A stretch of 64,000 nucleotides of DNA, taken from assembly GCF_023078275.1 (NCBI RefSeq), contig NC_062971.1, positions 1,054,001 through 1,118,000 on the forward strand, given 5' to 3'. A program made the translations under genes and the position numbers. Every line of letters begins with the position of its first letter. The first letter of the stretch is position 1. The notes under the pieces were generated by a model that was not told the origin of the DNA, ran no database searches, and was given only the letters and a program-made list of their open reading frames with translations. Shown here piece after piece: positions 1 to 11,000 of this stretch. The stretch is from Leguminivora glycinivorella. Its lineage: Eukaryota > Arthropoda > Insecta > Lepidoptera > Tortricidae.

Positions 1-121
1 ATATCATTCCTTACAAAAACATGAGAACATGACTCTAACTCTTTATGCACAAATAATTTTCTTGAATCGCTATTCGCTCGTGACGCGGGACGTAGACTGT
101 CAACTACAGATCTAAGTCTTT

Positions 122-787
122 CTACATATGAAAATGGGTCGTCGGAACTTTTTGTGATTGAACGTAAAAATCACCCGGTAATCTCAATACATGACCGTAT
201 AGCATCTCAGCTGCACTTACCTCATTGTCTGACCTGCACGCTGCTCGGAGTCCTAGTAGAACCGTTGGAAGCTCGTCCGTCCAGGATGCGTTGTCTGCTA
301 ACCTGGCTGTTAGAGCACTTTTAGCTACCCGATGCCAACGTTCGACGATCCCGTTGCTCTGAGGGTGATAAGGCGTTGTACGTACCTTCTGAACGCCTAG
401 AAATTTCATCAAACCCCTAAATAGATCGCTTTCAAATTGTCTACCTTGATCCGTTGTAATTAAACTTGGACAACCGAATCTACAAATCCAATTTTCATAA
501 ATAACTTTAGATACTGTTTCCGCTGTCATGTCAACAATTGGTATGGCTTCCGGCCATCTAGTGCGACGATCTATCATAGTAACGATGTACCTAAAACCTT
601 GAGCTGTCGTGGGTAAAGGTCCCACGATGTCCACATGAATATGCTTAAACCTTTCCGCGTCCTGAAATTTACCTAACTTCGATATCGTGTGCCTATTTAC
701 CTTTGCCCTTTGGCACTGTACGCACGCCCTTGCCCATGTGCCTACATCTTTGTTCATGCCTGGCCAAAAATATCTTTGGGCTACCAT
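122..787 (-). pseudogene. int: Integrase region of the Ty3 element, frameshifted at both ends
   Basis: The 221-residue ORF carries the distal part of an HHCC zinc-binding domain (CVQCQ near residue 22) and an rve-type integrase core. Core acidic residues are visible in HVDIVGP, in TTDQGRQFES and in a Glu within HPQSNGIVERWH, giving the D,D,E triad. Upstream, the first His pair of the zinc domain lies in the 787-860 stretch in this frame but is disconnected from the RT ORF by a one-base shift. Downstream, the frame is lost near a short A run (about 145-165), and C-terminal integrase-like coding continues in a different frame to the window edge. Confidence 0.85.
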
Positions 788-840
788 CTTACGCGTGGTC
801 CTAATCCCAGGATGACTAACGTTATGTACTGACTCGAACG

Positions 841-3009
841 CTATCTTCCTGAATTGTTCTGGTAATACGGTCGAGCCACGTCACCTGATATTTCACAATA
901 TAACCTTACGTTTGAATTTGGCATGCCTAACAATTTATACTTTGTTCTATCTGTTGTAAACAGGTCCGCGAACTGCTTATCTGCTTCCTGTGCTTGCGCA
1001 ATTTCTTTGAAATCGCTTGCTACAGGGCACGCTATTGTTTCTACACGTGATAGCGCGTCAGCAACTATATTCTGAGAGCCGCTAATGTGTTCTATTTCGC
1101 TCGTAAATTCGCTTATAAACATTAGCTGTCTCGCTCGCCTAGGTGTTTCTTTCGCTGAGCCTACTTTTGTTAACGCTACCGTGAGGGGCTTATGGTCCGT
1201 ATACACTATCAATCTCCGGCCTTCTACCATGTTTCTAAAATGTGCTATAGCCATGTATATTGCAGTCAATTCCCTATCATATGTACTGTACTTTTTCTGA
1301 GCCTCTGAAAATGCTTTTGAGAAATACCCGAGGGGTCTCCAAACGTTATTCGTGCGTTGCTGTAGCACGCCACCTGCACAAGTTCCAGACGCGTCGGTCA
1401 TAAGAGCTAGTGGAACGTCCGGTACCGGAAATGACAATGTAACGGCGCTTTTAAGGCTTTCCTTACACTGCTCGAACGCGGTCTCTGCCTCGGCGTCCCA
1501 CTCAATTTTCGTCTGATCTTTTTTCTTCGAGTTGTGCAAAAACTTATTTAAATGATTCTGTATCTCCGCGGCTTTACCTAGATGTGCTCTATAAAAGTTA
1601 ACCATTCCTAAGAAACGCCTAAGTTGCTCAACGGTCTCGGGTCTCGGATAGTTAATAATAGCCTTTACTTTGTCGTCGCGTGGTCGTAATCCGTTTTCTG
1701 AAACTGTATAACCTAAAAAATCTACCTGCGATAATCCAAACTGACATTTACTCAAATTAATCGTTAAACCGACTTTTTCGAAACGCTCAAAAATTTTTGC
1801 AAGATGTTCCCTATGCACACTATCGTTCTCTGAAGCTACTATTATATCATCTATGTAACAAAATAATGAAGACTTTGCGCCTAGGTTATCAGTGATCGCC
1901 TCGATGTCCTGTAATTCAGCGTTCATGAAACGCTGAAACGTTTGTGCTGCGTTACGTAATCCAAAACATAACCTTGGGAACTCAAATAATCCGAAAGGCG
2001 TAATTATTGCCGTTTTCTCGATGTCCTCAGGTGCGACTTCTATGGCATGATATGCTCGATTGATATCTAAAGTGGAAAATAGTGACTTACCCGATAATCC
2101 GTACGTGAAGTCTTGTAACCTGGGAATCGGGTACCTGTCCGGCTTCGTGACAGCGTTCAGCCTCCTATAGTCTCCGCACGGTCTGATCTGCCCGTCCTTC
2201 TTCGGAACTATGTGTAGAGGGCTGGCCCAAGGACTCTTACTCGGCCTGCAAATACCTAAAGCTTGCATGTTACGAAATTCCTGCTTTGCCTGCTCATATC
2301 TATCTCGCGGTAACGGCCTAGCTCGCGCATATACCGGAGGACCTGATGTCTCTATGTAGTGCTTTACACTGTGTTTAGCAGGTTCTTTAAACGATACGGG
2401 GTTTGCTACGTCCATGTAACGCATCAAGATGTCACGGTATGGGTTATCATCCCGAATACATTTTATGGACACATGTTCACAATGCTCAATAGACCCTACG
2501 CATCTAAAGTTTGTCACTTTATCAACTAATATTCTACTGTCCAAATCTACCATTAACTTATGAGTCCTTAAGAAATCTGCACCGATGATGGCTCGAGTCA
2601 CGTCACACAATATAAATGTCCACCGAAACGCTCTCCGCAGTCCTAAATTGAGCTCTAGCGACACTGTACCGAAAGTTTTAATTTCCGTGTTATTAGCTGC
2701 GTACAATTTTAAACCACACTCGCGACGCACTGTGGCACTGAATCTACTAGCTGGTACGATGGATACGTCTGCTCCGGTGTCTACGAGAAAATTAATACCA
2801 CTATTGAAGTCTAAAACACACAGGCGGTGGCTTTCCGATCTCGGCTCCACGCACCCCCCAGCCGCTCCGGGGTGCACCGCGTCTAGTTTCCCTGCGGTGG
2901 CTGCCAGCTGAACGCGGTCGGCGGCTCCGCGCCTGCCGACTGCTGCTGCCAGGTATATGCTGTCGGCGGCGCTACGCCTGCCGACGGCTGCTGCCTGCCC
3001 CAGGCACAC
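841..3009 (-). CDS. pol: pol: protease, reverse transcriptase and RNase H of the Ty3/CsRn1-type element
   Basis: The 722-residue ORF contains an aspartic protease with the DTGADVS active-site motif near residue 77, then a reverse transcriptase with the catalytic YIDD box near residue 387. RNase H follows, with TDAS near 538 and a YTDHKPL segment near 607. The domain order PR-RT-RH-IN is that of Ty3/gypsy elements. The first 70 residues are overlap region in an Ala/Gly-rich repeat. The ORF ends at 841 after a one-base shift; the integrase zinc-binding region continues in another frame. It was probably made as a Gag-Pol fusion by -1 frameshifting. The shift means this copy is unlikely to make full Pol unless it is an assembly error. 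Confidence 0.9.
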   Translation of the reverse strand: MCLGQAAAVGRRSAADSIYLAAAVGRRGAADRVQLAATAGKLDAVHPGAAGGCVEPRSESHRLCVLDFNSGINFLVDTGADVSIVPASRFSATVRRECGLKLYAANNTEIKTFGTVSLELNLGLRRAFRWTFILCDVTRAIIGADFLRTHKLMVDLDSRILVDKVTNFRCVGSIEHCEHVSIKCIRDDNPYRDILMRYMDVANPVSFKEPAKHSVKHYIETSGPPVYARARPLPRDRYEQAKQEFRNMQALGICRPSKSPWASPLHIVPKKDGQIRPCGDYRRLNAVTKPDRYPIPRLQDFTYGLSGKSLFSTLDINRAYHAIEVAPEDIEKTAIITPFGLFEFPRLCFGLRNAAQTFQRFMNAELQDIEAITDNLGAKSSLFCYIDDIIVASENDSVHREHLAKIFERFEKVGLTINLSKCQFGLSQVDFLGYTVSENGLRPRDDKVKAIINYPRPETVEQLRRFLGMVNFYRAHLGKAAEIQNHLNKFLHNSKKKDQTKIEWDAEAETAFEQCKESLKSAVTLSFPVPDVPLALMTDASGTCAGGVLQQRTNNVWRPLGYFSKAFSEAQKKYSTYDRELTAIYMAIAHFRNMVEGRRLIVYTDHKPLTVALTKVGSAKETPRRARQLMFISEFTSEIEHISGSQNIVADALSRVETIACPVASDFKEIAQAQEADKQFADLFTTDRTKYKLLGMPNSNVRLYCEISGDVARPYYQNNSGR

Positions 3010-3929
3010 GGCTGGGTACAGCTCCGTGCATTTTCCCGGAACTTGAAGTGGTATCTACACAACCAATTCGGATTCCTGTTCGTGCCGCGCGACCTTGAAC
3101 GCGACCGGTTCCTGTTCCGACGGAAATCTCTCGTCGGAGGCCTTGACCTGAGTTCGTTCACTTCAGTCCTAAGTTGCCTTATTTCCAAAGCCATATCTCG
3201 GAATCCACTTATCAGGTCAGTATTTATCGCCGTGGTCAACTGGCTCTCCGGGGTTGCTACAGCTGCTATCACCCCCGAGCCCATGGACTCCTGCACCTTG
3301 TCGGCCATCGCTGCCAGCTCCTCCAACTTTGCGCTCTCTGGTACCATTGCGAGGAGCGCCCTCGATGCTGTCGGGAGTCTCTGCAACCATAACCTCCGGA
3401 CAGTCTCTTCTGCGACGTTAGCGTCTCTGGCCGCTTCAGCCATTCTTCTGTAAAGCTGCGACGGCTTCTGTTCCCCTAAGTCCATTTCTTTCACTAGCTT
3501 GTTAAACTGCCGGTCGGCGCTTTCCTGAAACGCCTTGATGAGCCTAGCTTTCAGGGTGTCGTAATTCCTTTCCGTATTATCTAATATGTCTCCTATCGTG
3601 GTCAGCTCTTCTCGGCCTAATTTGCCCACTACCAGGTCGAACTTTGCCTCTTTGGACATCTTCTGGGGACCCACGATCGCCTCGAACTGGTTGAACCATT
3701 GCTTAGGCATATCCTTCCAGAAAGGATATATCCTAGCTGACACTGTAATCGCGGCTAGTTCACTCTCCATGGTCGCTGTTTTCTGTTCAGTTGTCCCTGT
3801 AGGCTGCTGTTCCAACCTCTCGGCGCTGGATGCTGGACGCTCTAGCGGTACCTGTACTTGCACGGTCACTGGCACTGGCACGCCCGCTAGAACTGGCACG
3901 CCCACTGGTCTGGATCCTCGATCGCTCAT
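2883..3929 (-). CDS. gag: gag polyprotein of the Ty3/CsRn1-type element
   Basis: This 348-residue ORF should encode the capsid/nucleocapsid protein that packages element RNA in the cytoplasm. The first 60 residues are Pro/Val-rich. A globular capsid-like core follows (about 60-245), with the WFNQFEAIV motif typical of insect Ty3 Gag. An Arg-rich stretch (about 255-280) precedes a zinc-binding motif with spacing C-x2-H-x9-C-x3-C (about residues 288-306), the unusual CHCC box of CsRn1 elements. The C-terminus is Gln/Ala/Pro-rich and semi-repetitive. The ORF overlaps pol by 127 nt; the stop follows directly after a slippery heptamer. The start at 3929 lies about 130 nt past the primer site. Confidence 0.88.
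   Translation of the reverse strand: MSDRGSRPVGVPVLAGVPVPVTVQVQVPLERPASSAERLEQQPTGTTEQKTATMESELAAITVSARIYPFWKDMPKQWFNQFEAIVGPQKMSKEAKFDLVVGKLGREELTTIGDILDNTERNYDTLKARLIKAFQESADRQFNKLVKEMDLGEQKPSQLYRRMAEAARDANVAEETVRRLWLQRLPTASRALLAMVPESAKLEELAAMADKVQESMGSGVIAAVATPESQLTTAINTDLISGFRDMALEIRQLRTEVNELRSRPPTRDFRRNRNRSRSRSRGTNRNPNWLCRYHFKFRENARSCTQPCAWGRQQPSAGVAPPTAYTWQQQSAGAEPPTAFSWQPPQGN
2886..2892 (-). promoter_or_regulatory. Candidate -1 ribosomal frameshift site GGGAAAC at the gag stop
   Basis: Read on the minus strand in gag frame, the last codons are CAG GGA AAC followed by TAG. This is a canonical X-XXY-YYZ heptamer directly before the gag stop. Pol lies in the -1 frame relative to gag and overlaps it by 127 nt, so slippage here would make Gag-Pol. 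A downstream stimulatory structure was not assessed. Confidence 0.6.
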
Positions 3930-4060
3930 TTACGCACTTGTCACTGCACGGAATGTCACTTTCATTCACAAAAGTCCTCACAACTTCGCAGCCCGCCTGG
4001 CTCCTCTGACTTAAATGATGTTCACCACACCGGTTTAAAGTTCACGTCAGGTACCAATTA

Positions 4061-4079
4061 GATCACGTCGGGGTCACCA
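4061..4079 (-). other. Primer-binding site matching the 3' end of tRNA-Trp
   Basis: The plus-strand 19-mer GATCACGTCGGGGTCACCA matches, from memory, the T-arm/acceptor end of animal tRNA-Trp including CCA. Its complement lies one base inside the LTR end on the element's sense strand, where minus-strand DNA synthesis is primed. CsRn1-clade elements use tRNA-Trp. Confidence 0.75.
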
Positions 4080-4080
4080 C

Positions 4081-4411
4081 TTTAACGTTTATTGCCAAAC
4101 GTTAAATAGTTACTATAATGATTCACTGTGGCGAACTTTAAAGAGTCTATGGGTAACCTTTACTGGAGATAAATTAAACTTTAAATGTCCGATATTAACT
4201 CTGTATTTAATCCGACTTTATATGATCAGAAGGTTACAATTATAAGTACACAAAACTATGTGAGGGCCAGGCGGTGCCGCGGTACGACTACTAGTTTGTG
4301 TGCGCGCTGTATGCCTCGCGCTCAGTGACTGACTGACTGTTAGCTAAAGCTCCAAAGTAATAAGTTCATATTTGCTGACTCTAATGCATGCGTCACCGCC
4401 GTGCCCCTACA
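4081..4411 (-). repeat. 5' LTR of the Ty3 element
   Basis: The outer edge reads TGTAGGGGC on the minus strand, and the inner edge lies one base before the primer site. A polyadenylation hexamer AATAAA lies close to the inner end. A CAGTCAGTCAGTCA stretch could hold an initiator. The paired LTR is outside the window, so the edges rest on the primer site and on the break in the flanking repeat at 4412. They could be off by a few bases. Confidence 0.65.
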
Positions 4412-4578
4412 GTATCATGGAGCTGATCTGATGATGGAGCAGAAAGGTGGACGTAGGAACTCTGTTATGAAACGTCGTATCCCCGTCGAGTAAGGGGTTT
4501 TTAGAAACGTATCGGAGAGCAGTAGATGACTGTTGAAAGAAAGGTTCAGTCGGTGATAAAAGCTTGTGCTAAAAATTA
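4412..4578 (+). repeat. Dispersed repeat, copy 1 (right half, cut by the LTR element)
   Basis: About 165 bp is roughly 88% similar to 5242-5411: both start with GTATCATGGAGCTGATCTG and end near AAGCTTRTGC. In copy 2 the repeat extends further left, but copy 1 begins exactly where the LTR ends. The retrotransposon therefore inserted into this copy, and the missing half should lie beyond the left edge. Confidence 0.75.
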
Positions 4579-4935
4579 AATTTTTGGAAAAAAAAAATGA
4601 GTTTAAAGAAATGTAGTTTGGTACATGTGCACGATGTATTTTTTTAAACAAAGCAGATGATACGGGAGACGGCATTTGAAATATTGTGAAACGTAGTTAA
4701 AAAAGAAATTCTTCAATGAGAAATTTACAAAACACATTGTTTTCGAACCAAAGTAACGCAGGAGACATTACTGTCTAATTAAAATGTGTAATATTTTAAA
4801 TTGGAATGTAATAACTACAGTAAATAATTAAATAACAACATTCTTGAAAATAGGAACCCTTTCTATATGTTATATAAAGTAACACAGGGGACAAGACCTT
4901 TTTTTCTTTAGAATAACTTGCTGTTTGTATTGCAG

Positions 4936-5045
4936 AATTTAACTGGCGGTCCGCGCGGAGGTCTCCACATCACTGACGTCACTAACGCTTCGCGGACACT
5001 CTTGATGAACCTAGAAACGTTGAATTGGGACCCCATGCTCTGTAG
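4936..5045 (+). CDS. Gk: Glycerol-kinase-like exon (first visible)
   Basis: An acceptor TTGCAG precedes 4936 and a donor GTAAGA follows 5045. It encodes the end of the first FGGY domain, with the TDVTNASRT motif conserved across animal glycerol kinases. It ends with two bases of a split Arg codon. Confidence 0.92.
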
Positions 5046-8000
5046 GTAAGAATCAATCAAAAAAGTTTATTAATTTAAAATACCATTAATTTAATTTATT
5101 TCTACAAGTTTTATTCAACTTACCTTGTTAGTATGTTAGTTTGGATCAAAACGTAGAAGCTAAATTTGACCTACTTCCCGGTTTTCGATTGAGCTGAAAT
5201 TTTGCACACATATGTAAATCACGTGACAATGCAATATTATGGTATCATGGAGCTGATCTGATGATGGAACAGAAAGGTGGTCATAGGAACTCTGTTATGA
5301 AATGCCGCCTGTCCCCATCGAGTAAGGGGTTTTTAGAAACGTCTCGGAGAGCAATAGATGCCTGTTAAAAGAAAGGTATAATCGGAAATAAAAGCTTATG
5401 CCAAAAATTATTTGCAAAAAACTTATTATTATTCATATAATTATATGATATCTATTTCAGTTTATATTTTTAAACGTGCTGTTCTGTTTTCTTTGTAGGT
5501 TGTTTGGAATCCATCGAGACTCTTTGCCCCAAATAAGAAGCAGTTCTGAAGTGTACGGCGTAGTCAAAGACGGATCCATCTTAGATGGAATTAGGATATC
5601 GGGAGTGAGTATTTCTTTTGTCAGTATTACACCTTTAATGTTACCTATTGCATATCTGTTGAAACTTTTTGTAAGAGGTCACTAGTTCGATATCGACCCG
5701 TCAAAATACTGTTCGATACTAAATCGCATTCCTATCGGTCTAAATATAACAAAACAAAATTCTATTTTATGTGTGAGCCAGATAAAGACACTTTTTAAGG
5801 TAAATGCGAACAACACCACTCTTTTTCATTGAATTTTTTGTTAACCAGATTCTGGGGAATCAGCAAAGCGCTCTGGTCGGTCAGAACTGCTTGTCCGCCG
5901 GACAGGCCAAGAACACGTACCGGAGCGGCTGCTTCCTGCTCTACAACACGGGCGCCCGCCGCGTGCAGTCCGCGCACGGCCTGCTCACCACCGTGGCCTA
6001 CAGGCTCGGCCCGCACGCGCCGCCGGTTTATGCGCTAGAAGGTAACCACTTACATGATCAAGTCTTTGGGTGCGGACCATACAAATAGCATGACAAAGAA
6101 TACCCCTCGAGCTTCGAAAACGAGACCAAAAATGACATGTACAGTCACCACATGGGAATGTTGAGCCACTCGGCTATCACTTGGCGACGGATGCAATTTG
6201 GTCGGGTAATATAATGACTTCGGTATCTTTCGTTAGTAGGCACGATCGCGACGTGACCGATGTTACCCGATGATATGTCAGTTAAATACGAATCTTTGTT
6301 GCGTCAAAATTTGACTATGTCAAAACTAGTTGACATAATAAAAATCCTTCGTCTACGAAAATTAAGGATTAGCCGACGGCCATTTAATTTTAAAGTTACT
6401 CGTTTGAATCAGACGCTAGATGTCGTTGTTCCTAGCGGAAACTAGATAACGAAAATTCTTCATGGATTCATCTAAAACCGTTTAGTAATCCGTTAGTATT
6501 TCCTTCAAATCGGATGCCATGATTTATCTGACATTAATAGGCGAGATCATTTTTCAAGTCAAGATAAATAGCCATGTTATCGGGCAATTTTAATAGTACA
6601 TTACTACAGAGGCCGGGACAAACGCCTCAGACCTATCCGGCCTCGCTTCGCTCGGCCGTCTATATGTCTTCGGCCGGCAACCCCATTTCCCGCCGAGGTA
6701 TGTATAGTGCTTTTCTCAAACATGGTATGAAATAAATAAAGTCTACTGAAAATAGTAACTTTGGATGGCTGTATCTCCTAAACGGTGCGTCGTAGCGCAA
6801 AAATAATCGAATTTTCGTTCCCCTTTAATGCCCCGTATACGCCTATAAAAAAACAAAAAATTAAAAAAAAACGAAAAAAAATTTTTTTGTATGAAAACGC
6901 ACCCAAAATCAAATATTGTCTAGGGCCCGTACCAGTTGCAGTCGGCACGTCTATAAAGCCCCTTATAGTTTTTTTTTTAATTGGCTAAATACCTGGATGT
7001 TATGTCACAATTATCTGTGTTTGGAAATTAAAAAAGAAGACTTTGCCGGCCTTGGCCTGCAAGGTTTGTATGAAATTCCATTATCTATCAATCGTCCTAG
7101 CCGCACCTGCAACGTCATACTTCGCTGCGTCATACGTCAAGTTTCGACCTGGTATATAATGAACCACTTCTCGCACTAGTGCGTAAAAAAAACGCCATCT
7201 GTACTGAAATACAGTACAGATGGTGGATTTTTTTAAATTGAAAATGAACTTTTCAGTGCAGATGGTGGATTTTTTACGCACTAGTGCGAGAAGTGATTCA
7301 TTATATGCCAGGTCGAAACTTCGGCGTGCCATCTGTACTGAAAAACGTCGTACGATACACGTGCGAAAAGGAAATTCGTAACTCGTGTCGATTTAAAACA
7401 CTCCCTTCGGTCGTGTTTTAATTTATCGCCACTCGTTTCGAACTTCCTTTTTTACGCACTTGTATCGTAATGTTCTATTAAACATTAGGAAGTTACGATA
7501 TGATGACGTATTAGGCAGATAGATTGTTCAATTCGTCGCTAGATGGCACTGTACCTTCGGCAAACTAGCTAACGTAGCTAACGATGTTTCAACATAGATC
7601 ATACATTTTTAGGTCCATATTGAAATCCCCCATTACTAATATTATGGTGAATTTTTGGATATGACGTTCTCCTTTTGTAGAACGTTGTAATATATTAACA
7701 CTTTCGAAACCGGGCTCTACGCGGCGCTACGACATTTTCGCTACATACGGGTTTCCCCATGTAATCGGCTACGCTTCTACGAGCGGTGTGCCCGACAGTC
7801 GGGTTCTTGGTAGCGAAAGTGTTAATATATCAACACTGGGAGTTTCAAATATCCTAAGAGGGACATTTTATCGAAAGTACACTTTAAAGGTCATTCATCA
7901 ACCAGTGACATTAAATAAGTATTTGAACGCTAACCAAAGAGGATCGAGTATTAAAGAGAGTTACTGTCAAAGTAAAATGTGTAATCACAGTGCATAGACT

Positions 8001-11000
8001 GCCATCTCTCTACACAGGCTTAAAACTTTTGAACCTCACTTTTGACAATTTGGCTCATATTCAATTCAATTCAATTCAAAATATCTTTATTCATGTAGGC
8101 CTAGTTACAAGCTCTTATGAATAGTTCATTACATATATATTATGATCTTAATCTAACCTAATTATCAGAGCAATTTATTGTTGTAAATTATTGTTCATAA
8201 TAATATTGAGTCTATAATATACAATTTCATATAAAAATAATCGTTAAACAAAAAGTATATAATTAGGTATATGTATATATAAAAATACATGTCTAGAATA
8301 TTTCTAGGAAAAATCCAATGTCCAAAAAAATACAATATTAATTTCATCAACAATAATAATAATAATAAACGTAAAAATAAGAAACCATTTCGAATAACAA
8401 TTAATCCCACGTTGTTTTATCATTCATGTAGTCTTGTGTTGTATAATAAGCTTTGGAAATGAGTACACGCTTTACATGATTCTTAAATTTATTAATTGAC
8501 AAGTCAGTAATATGATTCGGAAGTTTATTATAAAATCGAACACAATTACCCATGAATGATTTTTTAATTTTACAGAGCCGTGTGAAGGGCACCGCGAGTT
8601 TATGTTTATTTCTAGTATTTATATTATGTACATCACAGTTTTTCTTAAAATTACAAATGTTTTTATGTACATACATAATATTCTCATAAATATATTGACA
8701 ATGCACTGTCATTATATTAATGTCCTTAAATTTATCTCTAAGTGAGTCTCTATGGTTCATTTTATATATTGCTCGAATAGCCCTCTTCTGCAGAATAAAT
8801 ATGGTATTTATCTCTGAAGCACTGCCCCAAAGTAAAATACCATATGACATAATGCTGTGAAAGTAACTAAAATAAACTAATCGAGCTGTTTTCACGTCTG
8901 TTAACTGACGGATCTTGCTCACTGCAAAAGCTGCAGAACTAAGTCTATTCGAGAGGTTAACAATATGGGGACCCCACTGAAGTTTAGAATCTAAAGTTAT
9001 ACCAAGAAAAACTGTACTATCTACCAGTTCTAATTCCTCATCCTTCACAACGACACTTGTTTGCTCATTCCTTACGTTACTATTAGTGACAAACTTAATA
9101 CATTTAGTCTTTTTTTCATTTAATAATAAATTATTAGCATTGAACCAGTTCACTACTTTAGAGATAGCATTGTTTACATCACTGTGAGCTTGTTGCTGTC
9201 GTTTGAGTTTGAAAATAAGTGAGGTGTCGTCTGCAAACAATACTATATCATGGTGGGTCTTTACAAGGAATGGCAAGTCATTTATGTAGATAAGGAACAG
9301 GAAAGGCCCCAATATTGATCCCTGTGGTACACCCATAGAGACCAATGACCCAGTTGATCTCTGTCCATTGACATCTACCCTTTGTATTCTACCATTTAAG
9401 TAGGACTTGAGTAAATCTAGTGCTGATCATCTGACTCCATAATAATGTAGTTTCCTGATCAATGTTTCATGACAAACACAGTCGAAGGCCTTAGATAAAT
9501 CACAAAAGATACCTAAAGCATCTTGTGACTCCTCCCAGGCATCGAAAATATGCTTAATTAGCTCAACACCAGCATCAGTTGTCGAGCGACCCCGTGTGAA
9601 GCCAAATTGCTTATTATGCATTAAATTATTAACGTTAAAATGTCGAACTAATTGAGAAAGAACTAATTTTTCAAATATTTTACTGAAAGTTGGCAGCACA
9701 GATATTGGTCTAAAGTTAGTGGGGTCAGAGTGGCTGCCGGATTTAAATAAAGGAGTTATTTTGCTATGTTTCATTAGATCAGGAAACTCGCCGCAGTCAA
9801 CACTGTTGTTGAATATAACTGCTAAGTCAGGCGCTACAACCTCAACTAAGGATTTTACGGCATGGACGGAGACCCCCCAGAGGTCACTAGTTTTTTTGAC
9901 ATTAATTGATTTAAATGCCTTTACTATATCTGAGGTACAAACATGTTCAAAATAAAGGTCTCTACAACACTCAGGAACGTTTTCCTCTAATAATGTGACG
10001 GCAGATAAGGGTGATGAATTTAAATCCTTAGTTGTGAATGCTGGTATCTCGGTGAAAAATTTTTCGAACTCTGTTGCTACTTCAAAATTGGAATCTATAA
10101 TTTTGTTATCAATATTCAGTTTAATATCTTTTACTGCGTGTTTCGAGCGACCAGTTTCCACATTAATTACTTTCCACGTTGCTTTAATAATGTCAGAGCT
10201 ATTTTTTATTTTATTACTAAGATAATTTCGCTTAGCGATATGACAATCTATCTTGAACTTCTTCGAATATTGCTTAACATGTTCTTTAAATTCATCACTC
10301 GTATTAAACCGCCGTTCTTCATACAAGGCATACGATGCACGTCTTCGTTGATGTAACTCTGCAGTAGCCGACTCACTAAAAACTGATGCACCACTAACTA
10401 CGACCGATTTTGAAGTAAATATTGCATTATAATGTTGCAGAAAAGTGTGAAAGAATGAATTATACATACTATTAGGACTCATATCGGAAGACAGGGAGGG
10501 TAGCGCCTGAACCAAACTTTGCTTCATTCGTTCCACGCGGTCGGAGGTTACTGGTACAAAAGTTATTTGTTTTCTCAAAGTATTTTTCCTTAATGTCTCA
10601 AATACTATCAATTGGCCTAAATGGTCTGATTCTAAGTTGCTAATTACATCTTTAGTAGTAGGAAAAATATCAGTGAAAATATTATCTATACAGGTGGCAC
10701 TAGTGGCAGTCACTCTAGTAGGCTCCATAAAAATATGATTGAGATTACATGATTTGAAAAGATTCAACAATCTGATACTTATTGTTGAATTTTCCAAGAT
10801 ATTTACATTAAAGTCGCCGCATATAAGTATTTTTTTACTAGAAGATGATATTTTAAGTAGCACAGATTCCATAATTTTTTCAAAAGTTTCAAAATTACTT
10901 AATGGCGGCCTATACACACAGACAACAATAAATTGCTCCAATTCTACAGCACTTAGTTCTATAGTCCGTTCAACAGACATGGAAACAATATCCTTACGTT

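Larger units (their letters stand above)
1..4411 (-). mobile_element. Ty3/gypsy LTR retrotransposon, CsRn1/Kabuki type, 5' LTR to integrase (runs off left edge)
   Basis: On the minus strand the order is LTR (about 4411-4081), tRNA-Trp primer site, gag, pol with protease, reverse transcriptase and RNase H, then integrase reaching the window edge. The 3' LTR is not in the window. CsRn1-clade membership is inferred from two clade hallmarks: a CHCC rather than CCHC Gag finger and a primer site matching tRNA-Trp. No envelope-like ORF is seen. The element is broken by two apparent one-base frameshifts, near 850-880 and near 145-165. It inserted into an older dispersed repeat whose remaining half starts at 4412, and it lies antisense upstream of the kinase exons. 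Confidence 0.9.

Noticed and set aside
1085..4014. Plus-strand ORFs opposite gag and pol
   Set aside because: Antisense shadows of the Ty3 coding frames with no recognisable motif.
122..4411. Envelope gene marking an errantivirus
   Set aside because: The window ends at the integrase, so nothing beyond it can be judged; CsRn1-type elements normally lack one.
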